Of a stretch of 64,000 bases of DNA, positions 1 through 7,261 are shown piece by piece. The notes under the pieces are model-generated. The model had not been told where the DNA came from and did no database searches. It saw only the letters and a program-made list of their open reading frames with translations. The position numbers and the translations under genes are program-made. Source of the stretch: Bacteriovoracaceae bacterium (GTDB taxonomy: Bacteria > Bdellovibrionota > Bacteriovoracia > Bacteriovoracales > Bacteriovoracaceae); the NCBI GenBank assembly GCA_947377285.1, contig CANCFT010000002.1, positions 1 to 64,000 on the forward strand, given 5' to 3'. Position 1 is the stretch's first letter. Each line of letters starts with the position of its first letter.

Positions 1-2
1 AA

Positions 3-131
3 GAAGTTTACAATAAAAAAAGAATGCACTCATCTCTAGGGTATATGAGTCCCGAAGAGTATGAATGCAAAATATTAAAATTAAAAAAAGCTGATCGACC
101 TGTTCAGAGAATATGTAGTCAACGTGTCTAG
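3..131 (+). CDS. IS3-family transposase (OrfB), C-terminal end only
   Basis: This is an open frame from the window edge to TAG at 129-131. It encodes the end of a DDE transposase of the IS3 family (IS150-like group), which cuts and joins the ends of its insertion sequence. The visible 42 residues include YNKKRMHSSLGYMSPEEYE, the usual C-terminal signature of IS3 OrfB proteins (YN..R.H.SLGY.SP..Y). The catalytic residues lie to the left of the window, so intactness cannot be judged. The IS right end probably lies just downstream, around the TCTAAGGGGCTCATTCCA run at 132-149, which resembles IS150-group terminal repeats. That boundary is inferred. The IS sits at the left side of the accessory region and may have truncated element 1. 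Confidence 0.8.
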   Translation, partial: EVYNKKRMHSSLGYMSPEEYECKILKLKKADRPVQRICSQRV

Positions 132-523
132 TCTAAGGGGCTCATTCCATTCAAGAACTATAAGGGGCCTTTATTGGGCCCCTCCTTTTTTATCAAATCA
201 AATTCAACATCAATTTTTATAATAAATAATCTACTTTAATTATCTGAATTTGTTCAAAAAAAGAAAATGACTTGCGGGGGCAATGCATCTCGGAGTTATT
301 TTTTATATTTATTGTGATTCTCTTTTGAATTCGTCTGTAATTTTTCAGACATACAAGAGGAGGATTATGAGAAAAATTTAAAGTTAGAGAGTGTAAGGTT
401 GGACGCCTTTCCACTCATACTAAAGCAGATAAATTGCTTTAGCAATCAAAAACAGGACTTCATTAGCTATTTTAGCGAATCACAAGATTTGCCAGAGGCT
501 TATTTTATTTTAAGGAGGTCAGT
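132..523. other. Intergenic region between IS end and element 1 genes
   Basis: I see no convincing gene in this stretch. It holds the probable IS end (132-149), the terminator at 163-190, a short inverted repeat GTCTG/CAGAC (333-350) and an 8-bp hairpin CTAAAGCA/TGCTTTAG (420-442). A strong AAGGAGGT ribosome site just before 524 shows that a transcript must start within or before this stretch. No clear promoter was recognised. Confidence 0.4.
163..190 (+). terminator. Rho-independent terminator
   Basis: The arms AGGGGCC (163-169) and GGCCCCT (177-183) pair perfectly around a 7-nt loop and are followed by a T-rich run. It lies just past the transposase end and would stop transcription leaving the IS. 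Confidence 0.7.
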
Positions 524-802
524 ATGCTTGAAACAATTATTTTAATTGGTTCGGGGCTTTTTGCTTTGTATTGCTACTACCAAAAAGAAGAATTTAAATC
601 TTCATTACGAAAACAAGCAAAGAGTTATTGTGAAGAGGAAATTTTTAAAATTGAACGAAGTCATGAATTTAAAATCAGCGTGCTAAAAGTCGAATTACAT
701 GCGGCTAAGGAAATGATTACAAAGTTAAGAGAATCCAAAGAAAAAACAGTAGCTGTTAAAAAAGAGAATGTAATCGAGAAAGCGTTAGCAAGTTTTATTT
801 AA
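524..802 (+). CDS. Small membrane-anchored coiled-coil protein
   Basis: Unrecognised 92-residue protein. Residues 4-19 (TIILIGSGLFALYCYY) form one short hydrophobic segment that could anchor the N terminus in the membrane. The rest is charged and strongly helical, with many K/E residues, as in a coiled coil. The start is set by a near-perfect AAGGAGGT seven bases upstream of the ATG. The Replic_Relax gene starts 10 bases after the stop, so the two are probably one transcript. It occupies the place where element 2 has its coupling ATPase, but I see no similarity to that ATPase. A membrane-tethering partner of the downstream protein is a guess. Confidence 0.6.
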   Translation: MLETIILIGSGLFALYCYYQKEEFKSSLRKQAKSYCEEEIFKIERSHEFKISVLKVELHAAKEMITKLRESKEKTVAVKKENVIEKALASFI

Positions 803-812
803 GGAGCAATTA

Positions 813-1646
813 ATGTATTTCACAAATAGAGACCAGCACCTTTTATCTGATTTAGGAAATTATGGTTTATTATCAACGACAATCATTGTCGAAAAACATT
901 TTAACAATGTAGATTATTCAACTGTCTTACGTCGTCTTCGTATTCTTGAGAGGGAAGGATTAATAAGAAGAGCTGGATTATTAATGACAACCGAAAACCT
1001 ATGGGCCATTTCTCCTAAAGGGGCAAAGAAAATAAGCTTAGAGAATTTCAAGTGTTATTGGAATCAATCTAGCATCGATCACGATTTCAAATTGATAAAG
1101 CTTAGAATGTTTTTAGAAGAACTAGGAATTATTAAAAAATGGATAGCTGAGCATGTAATTCGATCCATGATTTATAAAAAATACTCTTTAAGGGATGCAA
1201 AAAATAAATTGATCCCTGATGGAATTTTTGAAACTAAGATCGATAATTCCTCACACAGCTTGGCGATTGAACTTGAGCTGAATCTAAAAAGTCAAAGTAG
1301 GTACAAGAAAATTCTGGGCCAGTACCAATGGAATAAAGATTTACTTGGTGTTTGGTATATCGTTCCGTCACAAGCAATTTTAAATAAGCTGAAAGATTAT
1401 TGGAACCGAACTACGTCGAGTTATACCGGAGGCAAAATTTACTTTTCTCTTTTAGATGATCTTTTAACTTTAAAAGGAGAATCTCTATTGTATTCAACAA
1501 ATGAGAAATTTCTTTTAAAAGAATTCTTTAAAATACCTGCCCACCAGACCGCCCAAGAGGTGGTCACTATTATTGAGAGGCCGCTACAAAATGATTATCG
1601 ATTAACTTCTTCAGATCACACACCTTTTATAGGACATCCCAATTAA
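813..1646 (+). CDS. Replic_Relax (PF13814-like) protein of element 1
   Basis: 277-residue protein. Residues 1-75 look like a winged helix (QHLLSDLGNYGLL, then VLRRLRILEREGLIRR and a beta-wing ending WAISPKGAKKI). The second half contains the family pattern: HDFKLIKLRMFLEE, then IPDGIFETK, then the acidic strand LAIELELN followed by K and YKKILGQY. This D...ExE...K arrangement resembles a PD-(D/E)XK nuclease fold, which is inference. The family is annotated as acting in plasmid replication or relaxation and often sits beside coupling-type ATPases in mobile elements. Here it follows the small membrane protein by 10 bases and directly precedes a long inverted repeat, which could be its DNA target. 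The protein in element 2 (10290-11024) has the same layout but is highly diverged. Confidence 0.7.
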   Translation: MYFTNRDQHLLSDLGNYGLLSTTIIVEKHFNNVDYSTVLRRLRILEREGLIRRAGLLMTTENLWAISPKGAKKISLENFKCYWNQSSIDHDFKLIKLRMFLEELGIIKKWIAEHVIRSMIYKKYSLRDAKNKLIPDGIFETKIDNSSHSLAIELELNLKSQSRYKKILGQYQWNKDLLGVWYIVPSQAILNKLKDYWNRTTSSYTGGKIYFSLLDDLLTLKGESLLYSTNEKFLLKEFFKIPAHQTAQEVVTIIERPLQNDYRLTSSDHTPFIGHPN

Positions 1647-1650
1647 ATAC

Positions 1651-1722
1651 ATCATCGCCTAATTCCCTGACCTCACCCCCACAACGAGTTTTAGTGGATG
1701 AGGTCAGGGAATGGCGAATGAT
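1651..1722. repeat. Long imperfect inverted repeat after the Replic_Relax gene
   Basis: The arms ATTCCCTGACCTCA (1662-1675) and TGAGGTCAGGGAAT (1699-1712) are perfect complements of 14 bp. The repeat extends outward through CGCC/GGCG with small bulges to about 1651 and 1722, and inward through CCAC/GTGG (1679-1682, 1694-1697). It begins five bases after the Replic_Relax stop codon. No T-run follows, so it is not an ordinary intrinsic terminator. Its position matches the foldback in element 2 (11096-11207), suggesting an origin of transfer or replication, or a protein-binding cruciform. Confidence 0.75.
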
Positions 1723-1968
1723 GGATTGGGATTAGATTTTGGGTGTGTGAGTTGAGTTGTTAGTTTGATGGGTAGGATTGATATGAGTATTAATTATTAT
1801 TTGAGGATTTGGGGCAGTTGAGTTTTTAGGTCGAGAGTATTAGAGAATTTAAGATGAGGTGGTTATGGATTTGGATTTATTTGAGGGGAATTTTTTGTGT
1901 TTTATGAATTTTATTTTTTGAAATGGAGTTAGTTGGTTGTTTTGTTTTTAGTTTATTTAATAGTAAAA
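1716..1968. other. C-depleted, G-rich tract (extreme strand skew), no gene seen
   Basis: Only two C residues (1815 and 1832) occur on the plus strand over these 253 bases. Counted by eye, the interval 1741-1980 has about 70 G and 4 C. No plausible gene is present on either strand. The minus-strand RNA would be C-rich and nearly G-free, the composition favoured by Rho, so it could stop antisense transcription. The tract starts right beside the inverted repeat at 1651-1722, which would also fit a single-strand or origin role. The function is unknown. Confidence 0.85.
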
Positions 1969-1980
1969 CCTTGGGTATGA

Positions 1981-2244
1981 ATGACAAATTGTGAAGTTTC
2001 AAAGTTACATTACATTTTGGATAAAAAAGAGTATGATTCACAAGCTGAATCAAATGCAGCATTGTTCTTTAACAATTTAATATGGGGAATTGACGAGGTC
2101 TGCTCGTTCACGAACTACGCCAAGGGCACGATTTACAATTTAGTAAGTCGTGGAGAAATCCCTTATCGTCATCGTGGAAGGACAAAAAGATTAGTGTTTG
2201 TTCCAAGCGAAATAATTGCTTGGCTAAAAGGAGAACAAACATGA
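1981..2244 (+). CDS. Excisionase-like helix-turn-helix protein of element 1
   Basis: 87-residue DNA-binding protein of the MerR/HTH_17 excisionase type. The core WGIDEVCSFTNYAKGTIYNL with SRGEIPYRHRG and RLVFVPSEIIAWLKG is the typical 'helix, helix, small wing, W-L' pattern. It probably acts as a recombination directionality factor or as repressor of the integrase next door. The integrase start overlaps its stop codon (ATGA), so the two are translationally coupled. The element 2 counterpart at 11580-11831 is nearly identical across the HTH but differs in its first 30 residues. No clear ribosome site precedes the ATG. Confidence 0.8.
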   Translation: MTNCEVSKLHYILDKKEYDSQAESNAALFFNNLIWGIDEVCSFTNYAKGTIYNLVSRGEIPYRHRGRTKRLVFVPSEIIAWLKGEQT

Positions 2245-3473
2245 GCAGATCAAAAAATTATAAAAAACTAAAAAATGCAAAAGGTATTTATCAAAATGAT
2301 GTCACCCATAAATACTTAGTCGAAAAAAGGATCAGCGGAAAACTTTTTACCGCCACCTTTCTAAGTCTGTATGATGCAAAGGAATGGCAGAAGAGATTTG
2401 ATGGAAAGAAAATTATTAAAGACAGCGTTGATAATCAATGCTCGACTTTAAAAGAAGTATGGGAAACTATGCAACGAAATCACTTTCCGATCTTGGCCAC
2501 ATCAACCAAAGACATCTGGCATCGTCGCTATAGAATGCTTCAGACGCTTGAGCATCTTCAGATGAATTTGATTACGCCTTCTAAGGTTTCTGAATGGGTA
2601 ATATATTGGGTTGGCCATTTTTCAACTGATGACTATCAAAACAGTGGTCGAGGCCATGCGGGAAGATGCAATCTTAACAATGAGCTTAATTTGTTGGTGT
2701 GTATTTTTAATTGGTACAAAGAAAATGATCTTTTTGAAAAAGAAGCAATATCTCTCACCTGTCCTGTTAAGAAAAAGCATCGTAAGATGGGTTTTATAAA
2801 ACCTTTGCCAGATAAGAAAAAGCAGATTGATTTAAAAGATGCTTTCTTATTTTTTGAATTTTTACAACCTCTTTATCGCGATCTAGCTAAAATGCAATTT
2901 TATTGTGCTGGACGTATTGGTGAGATTTCAGGAATTCAATGGAGCAATGTGGATTTGAAAAATCGAAGGTTGATTATCAAAGAGACTTGCATCTGGGATA
3001 CTGCCAATAAAGTGTTTGTAGAACTTAAGCTATTTCCAAAAAATCGAGAAACGCGGATAGTTTTTATTACTGATGAAATTATGGAGGTTTTAAAACACCG
3101 TGAAGCCTTTAGATTGCCGGGAAATAATTTTGTCTTTCATGTTGATGGTGCGCCTTTGAATTATTGCACGATTCAAATTAACTATAGGGCCGCACAAAGA
3201 AAAAGTGGCGTGCCTTATACGGGAACGCATATCTTAAGACATGGTATGGCAAAGCTCGCCAGACAAGTTGGAGGCGGTTTAGATGCGGTTATCGCGATGA
3301 CCGGACATAAAGACCTAAAGCTTGCCGATCACTATTCAAAGACCACAGAGGACGATCAGAAGCATTTTTCTGAGATGATCATGAGTCATATCAGAAACAA
3401 AATGAATCCTGAAATCGAGCCTCAAGCAGACTTTGAAAACGTGATTAGGCTTAAAAATTTCAAAACAAGTTAA
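2241..3473 (+). CDS. Tyrosine recombinase / integrase of element 1
   Basis: 410-residue site-specific recombinase that would integrate and excise element 1. The N-terminal third has an AP2-like DNA-binding pattern (GIYQNDVTHKYLVEKRISGK). A SAM-like core-binding region follows, then the catalytic domain with Arg in YCAGRIGE, the HILRHG (HxxR) box, TGHKD, and the nucleophile Tyr in ADHYSK. All expected catalytic residues are present. I prefer the ATG at 2241, which overlaps the upstream stop as ATGA and has AAAGGAG 8 bases before it. An in-frame TTG at 2220 lies inside the HTH gene. The end of the gene is 73 bases from the mutM-like att copy, as expected for an integrase beside its attachment site. 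Confidence 0.93.
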   Translation: MSRSKNYKKLKNAKGIYQNDVTHKYLVEKRISGKLFTATFLSLYDAKEWQKRFDGKKIIKDSVDNQCSTLKEVWETMQRNHFPILATSTKDIWHRRYRMLQTLEHLQMNLITPSKVSEWVIYWVGHFSTDDYQNSGRGHAGRCNLNNELNLLVCIFNWYKENDLFEKEAISLTCPVKKKHRKMGFIKPLPDKKKQIDLKDAFLFFEFLQPLYRDLAKMQFYCAGRIGEISGIQWSNVDLKNRRLIIKETCIWDTANKVFVELKLFPKNRETRIVFITDEIMEVLKHREAFRLPGNNFVFHVDGAPLNYCTIQINYRAAQRKSGVPYTGTHILRHGMAKLARQVGGGLDAVIAMTGHKDLKLADHYSKTTEDDQKHFSEMIMSHIRNKMNPEIEPQADFENVIRLKNFKTS

Positions 3474-3486
3474 TTTGTGCTAGTTT

Positions 3487-3517
3487 AGTCGGACTGAACA
3501 GTCGGACTAGGTCGGAC
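3487..3517. repeat. Integrase arm-type repeats, element 1 version
   Basis: Two copies of AGTCGGACT (3487-3495 and 3500-3508) and a third partial copy GTCGGAC (3511-3517) lie between the integrase stop and the att copy. They match in place and in their first seven bases the AGTCGGAAT repeats of element 2. These are likely integrase arm-binding sites. Confidence 0.6.
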
Positions 3518-3546
3518 CCGAGTGGTTTTGGCCTAGTTCGGCTTTA

Positions 3547-3586
3547 TAAAATTAACAGGATACAAAGCATTGCCCGAACTACCCGA
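3547..3586. repeat. att site: mutM-start-like repeat, junction of elements 1 and 2
   Basis: 32 of 40 positions match 13157-13196, which spans the start of the real mutM. The match includes TAAAATTAACA (3547-3557) and TGCCCGAACTACCCGA against TGCCTGAATTACCCGA (M/L-PELP). Similarity stops sharply after 3586. Several differences are synonymous within the mutM frame, so this copy looks like the mutM start of another lineage rather than random similarity. Confidence 0.75.
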
Positions 3587-3704
3587 TCTGTACTGGGGCA
3601 TTTAAACATTTCAATGCTTTTGATTATTTACCAATGAAAAATTAGTCTTTTCTTTTTATCTTCTTCACTTTATTTCATCAGATTTAATAGCGTTTCATGG
3701 GAAA

Positions 3705-3722
3705 AGTCGGAATGGTCGGAAT
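3705..3722. repeat. Integrase arm-type repeats, left end of element 2
   Basis: AGTCGGAAT (3705-3713) is followed at once by GGTCGGAAT (3714-3722). The same nonamer occurs three times beside the integrase at the right end, as expected when both element ends carry binding sites for one integrase. Confidence 0.65.
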
Positions 3723-3744
3723 GATAAATTTAGCTAATCTCATT

Positions 3745-4749
3745 TTATGAAACTCGTGCAACCTCTGCTATTAATAAATAAGTCGAAATTACTGTTAAGC
3801 GAGTCTCACTTATATTCACCACATCGTGAACACCTTTACAGCTTTTTTCATAAACAGCATCAAGTCGAGCCGCTAAATGCTCAACATCAGAAATAATTAT
3901 TGATTCGCTTGAGCTACTCATTTTAGATTTCTCAACAAAAGCTATAATTCTATTTTTATATTGATCCTTTTGAACTTTTCGTCCATTGCCCTTATTATCT
4001 AGCCACTCTTCATCTTGTGCAGGAAAAACAGCATCTGCAATATCCATCAATAACCGCCGACAAGATGTTAAAGCAGCGGAACAAGATTCACCATTTCCCT
4101 CTTTTAATCTAGATGTAATCGCTAATAATTTCTCAGCACTTTCGGGACTTTTTGCACGAATAAATTTCTCTACTTCTTCTCTCGCTTCCTCGAAAATCCC
4201 TTGTGCAAAATCACCAAGCTCAATTGCTATAAAACAATCTGTAGCATAGCTGTGAATTGCAGACTTTAAAGAAGAGAAAAGCTTAACATTTTTTACGTAT
4301 GCATTTTTTACATTTGCAATTGCAATTGCTTGATGGTTAAGAACATCTTTCGTGGCATTTGCCTCTACAAAATTTTTGACAGCAGGAAACTCTTTCATCG
4401 TACTTTCTGAATTTGAAAGCGAATTTTTGTTTGTAAAAATATAAGCCTCAATTTCAGGTAAGCTACTCGGCCAATATTTTCCATCAGCAGTCACTCTTCC
4501 TCCAAGCTCTGCATATTTTAAGCATGTACCCAGTTCAGAAAATACAAATTTTTCTGGAAATCCACTCATTTCATACTTAAGCCACTTCTGAGCATCTATA
4601 TCCTTCAGCAGTCGTGCTAATCGCATTGCCTTCATTAAATAACGATCAATTGCCAACTCTTCCGTTTCCATTTCTCTCAATAAGCTGTCTGCCAATAATC
4701 CAGCCTCTCTGACATGAGACAATGCTGAATTATTATTTAATTTATCCAT
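3745..4749 (-). CDS. AbiTii-domain protein, putative phage-defence protein
   Basis: 334-residue protein. The first 90 residues match the AbiTii N-terminal domain pattern: LADSLLREMETEELAIDRYL, AMRLARLLKD and KWLKYEMSGFPE. The middle holds CRRLLMDIADAVFPAQDEEW, and the C terminus has KGVHDVVNISE followed by TVISTYLLIAEVAR, both common in AbiTii-containing proteins. AbiTii domains occur in abortive-infection and other defence contexts, but their molecular action is unclear. The start is placed at ATG 4749, preceded by GAGGA with 7-base spacing. A TTG two codons upstream is less likely. It is transcribed divergently from the AbiE pair, with which it shares a 180-bp control region. Confidence 0.7.
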   Translation of the reverse strand: MDKLNNNSALSHVREAGLLADSLLREMETEELAIDRYLMKAMRLARLLKDIDAQKWLKYEMSGFPEKFVFSELGTCLKYAELGGRVTADGKYWPSSLPEIEAYIFTNKNSLSNSESTMKEFPAVKNFVEANATKDVLNHQAIAIANVKNAYVKNVKLFSSLKSAIHSYATDCFIAIELGDFAQGIFEEAREEVEKFIRAKSPESAEKLLAITSRLKEGNGESCSAALTSCRRLLMDIADAVFPAQDEEWLDNKGNGRKVQKDQYKNRIIAFVEKSKMSSSSESIIISDVEHLAARLDAVYEKSCKGVHDVVNISETRLTVISTYLLIAEVARVS

Positions 4750-4857
4750 AAACAAATCCTCTATTTAAGCAGCTATTATTAAACTATCTCAAACAGCTGT
4801 CAAAACTACTTAGCTATTTTAAGTCTGTAACTATCTAAAAATATAGCCATATCTCAC

Positions 4858-4888
4858 TTGCATGATTTTTAAATAAATATTCATGCAA
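4858..4888. promoter_or_regulatory. Inverted repeat upstream of AbiEi, likely operator
   Basis: TTGCATGA (4858-4865) and TCATGCAA (4881-4888) are perfect 8-bp arms around a 15-base AT spacer, 43 bases before the antitoxin start. AbiEi-type antitoxins are known to repress their own promoter by binding inverted repeats, so this is the obvious candidate site. Confidence 0.55.
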
Positions 4889-4930
4889 AAATTCCGATAA
4901 CATGATAAAATAGACTCAAGAGAGGCTCAT

Positions 4931-5518
4931 ATGCTTAAAAGAGAATTCGTTAAAAACAACCTTGTCCCCGGAACACTTTACAGACGAAGTGAGCTTGAAC
5001 AATTCAGTGCAAGCGTAGATCGCCACCTTGGCCAATTGGTAAAAGAAGGAACTCTTAAAAAAGTAGGGCCTGGCCTTTATCTGCATCCAGAAAAAAGTAA
5101 GTGGGGTGAAAAGTCTTCTGAAGATAGAAAGCTAGTTGAGGCCTTCTTGAAAGATGACCGCTTCCTAATGTTCTCATTTAATAGCTATAACGGACTCGGC
5201 CTTGGTACCACTCAACTCTATAACCAGACAGTCGTTTATAATCACAAACGCCACGGAAAATTTAAATTAGGAAATCGTACTTTTGATTTTCGAATGAAGC
5301 CAGACTTCCCTATGGAATTTACCAAAGAAAGTCTACTTGTCGATATGCTAAATAACCTAACCGAACTTGCAGAAGATTCTGAACTTGTAGTTCGGGCATT
5401 GAGTAAAAAACTTTTAAGCTTTGATCGACAGTCTCTAGAAAATGCGGTCAAATTATATGGAAAAATAAAAACAAAAAAGTTAATCAAAGAATTATATGGC
5501 AAAAATCTTCCTGCATAA
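4931..5518 (+). CDS. AbiEi-like antitoxin (DUF6088 family), type IV toxin-antitoxin
   Basis: 195 residues. The N-terminal winged helix (GTLYRRSELEQFSASVDRHL, then LVKEGTLKKVGPGLYLHPE) is the DNA-binding part, and the rest (YNGLGLGTTQLYNQT, RTFDFRMKPDFP) follows the AbiEi/DUF6088 pattern. It would repress the operon and counter the partner nucleotidyltransferase toxin without binding it directly, as in type IV systems. AGAGAGG precedes the ATG. The toxin gene starts 23 bases before this gene ends, giving tight coupling. Confidence 0.8.
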   Translation: MLKREFVKNNLVPGTLYRRSELEQFSASVDRHLGQLVKEGTLKKVGPGLYLHPEKSKWGEKSSEDRKLVEAFLKDDRFLMFSFNSYNGLGLGTTQLYNQTVVYNHKRHGKFKLGNRTFDFRMKPDFPMEFTKESLLVDMLNNLTELAEDSELVVRALSKKLLSFDRQSLENAVKLYGKIKTKKLIKELYGKNLPA

Positions 5519-6446
5519 TGATCCCGACTTTAAAGACTTGATCAATCAAGTCTCTGAGGAAATGTCGATTTCTCCTTTTCTTGTCGAAAAAGATTACTGG
5601 ATTATGCACGCTCTCTATGGCCTTCAATCTCAAGGATATGATTTTGAATTAAAGGGAGGAACCTCTCTTTCAAAGGGATATAAAATCATTCACCGTTTTT
5701 CGGAAGACATTGACTTAAAAATTCTTCCACCAAAAGGGATAGTAATTCCTCAAGGTAAAAATCAAACCAGTACCAAACAAATTGAAGTTCGGAAAAATTA
5801 TTTTGAAACAATTGCTCAAGAAATAAAAATTGATGGAGTTACAACATCAAGAGCTCATGAATTTGATAATGATAAATTTTTCAGTGCTGGAATTAATCTT
5901 CATTTTAACTCTGCGACAGAAACAATCACAGGCGTAAAGCCAGCAGTATTACTTGAAGTTGGTTTTGATGATACTACTCCAAATAAGCCAATTACGATTT
6001 CGTCTTGGTCCTTAGATAAAGCATTGTCGGTTTCTCCTGTTAATTACATCGACAACAGAGCTATTGAAGTAAAGTGCTATATCCCAGAGTTCACTTTCGT
6101 TGAAAAACTTCAGGCCATTGCAACTAAATTTAGAAGATACAAAGAATCAGGAAAAATTGATAAGAACTTTATTAGACATTATTACGATATTTATTGTCTT
6201 CTAGACATGGATGAAATTAAAAATTTTGTGGGCACTTCTGGTTATATTAGAAGAAAAAAAGAACGTTTCCCTAAACTAGATGATCCTGAAAATCTTAACA
6301 CTAATTTAGCTTTTAAGATTGAAAACACTAGAGACTTCGAGACTCTCAATACAAGTTACCGACTAACATCAAATTTATATTATAATGGCCAACCGAGCTT
6401 CCAAGAGATAATTGAAAAAATACGAACGTATTCTGAGGTTTTTTAA
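5496..6446 (+). CDS. AbiEii/AbiGii-family nucleotidyltransferase toxin
   Basis: 316 residues. The nucleotidyltransferase core is plain: ELKGGTSLSKGYKIIHRFSE followed by DIDLKI (GG/S motif with the DxD metal-binding pair). Later parts include LLEVGFDDT, FVEKLQAIATKFRRY and RHYYDIYCLLD, all typical of AbiEii. Such toxins transfer nucleotides to RNA (tRNA acceptor stems in studied members) and stop growth or abort phage infection. The length fits the family and all key residues are present, so the toxin is probably active. It is coupled to the antitoxin by a 23-base overlap. The mutM-targeting element may use the pair for stability as well as defence. Confidence 0.88.
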   Translation: MAKIFLHNDPDFKDLINQVSEEMSISPFLVEKDYWIMHALYGLQSQGYDFELKGGTSLSKGYKIIHRFSEDIDLKILPPKGIVIPQGKNQTSTKQIEVRKNYFETIAQEIKIDGVTTSRAHEFDNDKFFSAGINLHFNSATETITGVKPAVLLEVGFDDTTPNKPITISSWSLDKALSVSPVNYIDNRAIEVKCYIPEFTFVEKLQAIATKFRRYKESGKIDKNFIRHYYDIYCLLDMDEIKNFVGTSGYIRRKKERFPKLDDPENLNTNLAFKIENTRDFETLNTSYRLTSNLYYNGQPSFQEIIEKIRTYSEVF

Positions 6447-6481
6447 AAAAGTTTAAAATGTATTCGAATTTGGGAGATACA

Positions 6482-7249
6482 ATGCAACGATTCTTTATTT
6501 TTTTATTACTACAATTAATTTTTTCAATAACTGTGAATGCGGTTGAGCTCCCACAATTTGATAGCAAAACTGGTAAATGGACAAACTGTATCAACACCAC
6601 TCTAACACTTTCGAAACTAATCAATGATGTTGAATCACTTTATAAAGTTAAATGTACTTTTAAGGCTGAAAATGGCAATCCAACTCTAGGTTTTTTTTAT
6701 GACTGTGAAAAAAATAGGGAGTTTAAAGCTTTCCGAAACAAGAATCAATGTGAATCCTGGATGAAAGCTGCAAGAGGTGAATCTAAGTTAGATTATCTTG
6801 ATTTTATTCCCAAAGACGTTCCAAATAAAGAAGGCTACGATGTAGGATTCGACAGCTGTGTAAAATCAACATCAACAAAAAATTTCCCTATTGAGTCAGT
6901 ATTTGATTATTGTGACTGTTATACTCGCCTCATGGCTAAATTCTCAGAGGTTGAACTTGAACTTATGGCTAAAAACAACAAACTCAATAAGTTTGTCGGA
7001 AAGAACTCAGCGGCTTGTCTGCATATTTTAGACCCATCAGCCAAACATACACCTGAGCTTGAAAAAGAATTACAGGAAAGGGCATCTAAGGGCACAAAGC
7101 TAATGGATAGTAGTAAGTTCATTATGCTCAATGGTGCATCTAATTTTCAGGTAGAATGTGAAAAGAAATTTGGATTAAATAGCTCGCCAAAAGATGTTAA
7201 AGAAAAATGTATTGAGCTTGAAAAAATGAATAAAAAAAATGAAAAGTAA
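6482..7249 (+). CDS. Secreted Cys-rich protein of unknown function
   Basis: 255 residues, not recognised. Residues 1-19 (MQRFFIFLLLQLIFSITVNA) form a classical signal peptide with a cleavable VNA site, so the protein should be exported. The mature part has about ten cysteines in spaced pairs (NCINTT, KCTFK, DCEKN, QCES, SCVK, DYCDCYT, CLHI, ECEKK, KCIEL), suggesting disulfides in the periplasm or outside the cell. The start is set at 6482, with GGGAG 6 bases upstream. An in-frame codon at 6458 lacks a ribosome site. It follows AbiEii by 35 bases and may be in the same transcript, which is odd company for an exported protein. Confidence 0.65.
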   Translation: MQRFFIFLLLQLIFSITVNAVELPQFDSKTGKWTNCINTTLTLSKLINDVESLYKVKCTFKAENGNPTLGFFYDCEKNREFKAFRNKNQCESWMKAARGESKLDYLDFIPKDVPNKEGYDVGFDSCVKSTSTKNFPIESVFDYCDCYTRLMAKFSEVELELMAKNNKLNKFVGKNSAACLHILDPSAKHTPELEKELQERASKGTKLMDSSKFIMLNGASNFQVECEKKFGLNSSPKDVKEKCIELEKMNKKNEK

Positions 7250-7261
7250 CCTAAATTTACT

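Larger units (their letters stand above)
524..3586 (+). mobile_element. Element 1: mutM-type integrative element, right part (left end not determined)
   Basis: The order is small membrane protein, Replic_Relax protein, long inverted repeat, HTH/excisionase and tyrosine integrase, all on the plus strand. The last two genes are close relatives of the pair in the neighbouring element 2. The element ends at 3547-3586, a diverged copy of the mutM start region. No coupling ATPase is visible, so the left part either lies beyond the window or was lost when the IS3 element arrived. The left boundary given here is only the first gene. Confidence 0.55.

Noticed and set aside
217-414. Minus-strand open frame of 65 codons in the left intergenic region
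   Set aside because: Low-complexity composition, no ribosome site and no recognisable protein features. It overlaps regulatory-looking sequence.
1877-2062. Minus-strand open frame across the C-free tract
   Set aside because: Its amino acid content merely reflects the extreme base skew (no G on that strand), it overlaps the HTH gene, and there is no ribosome site.
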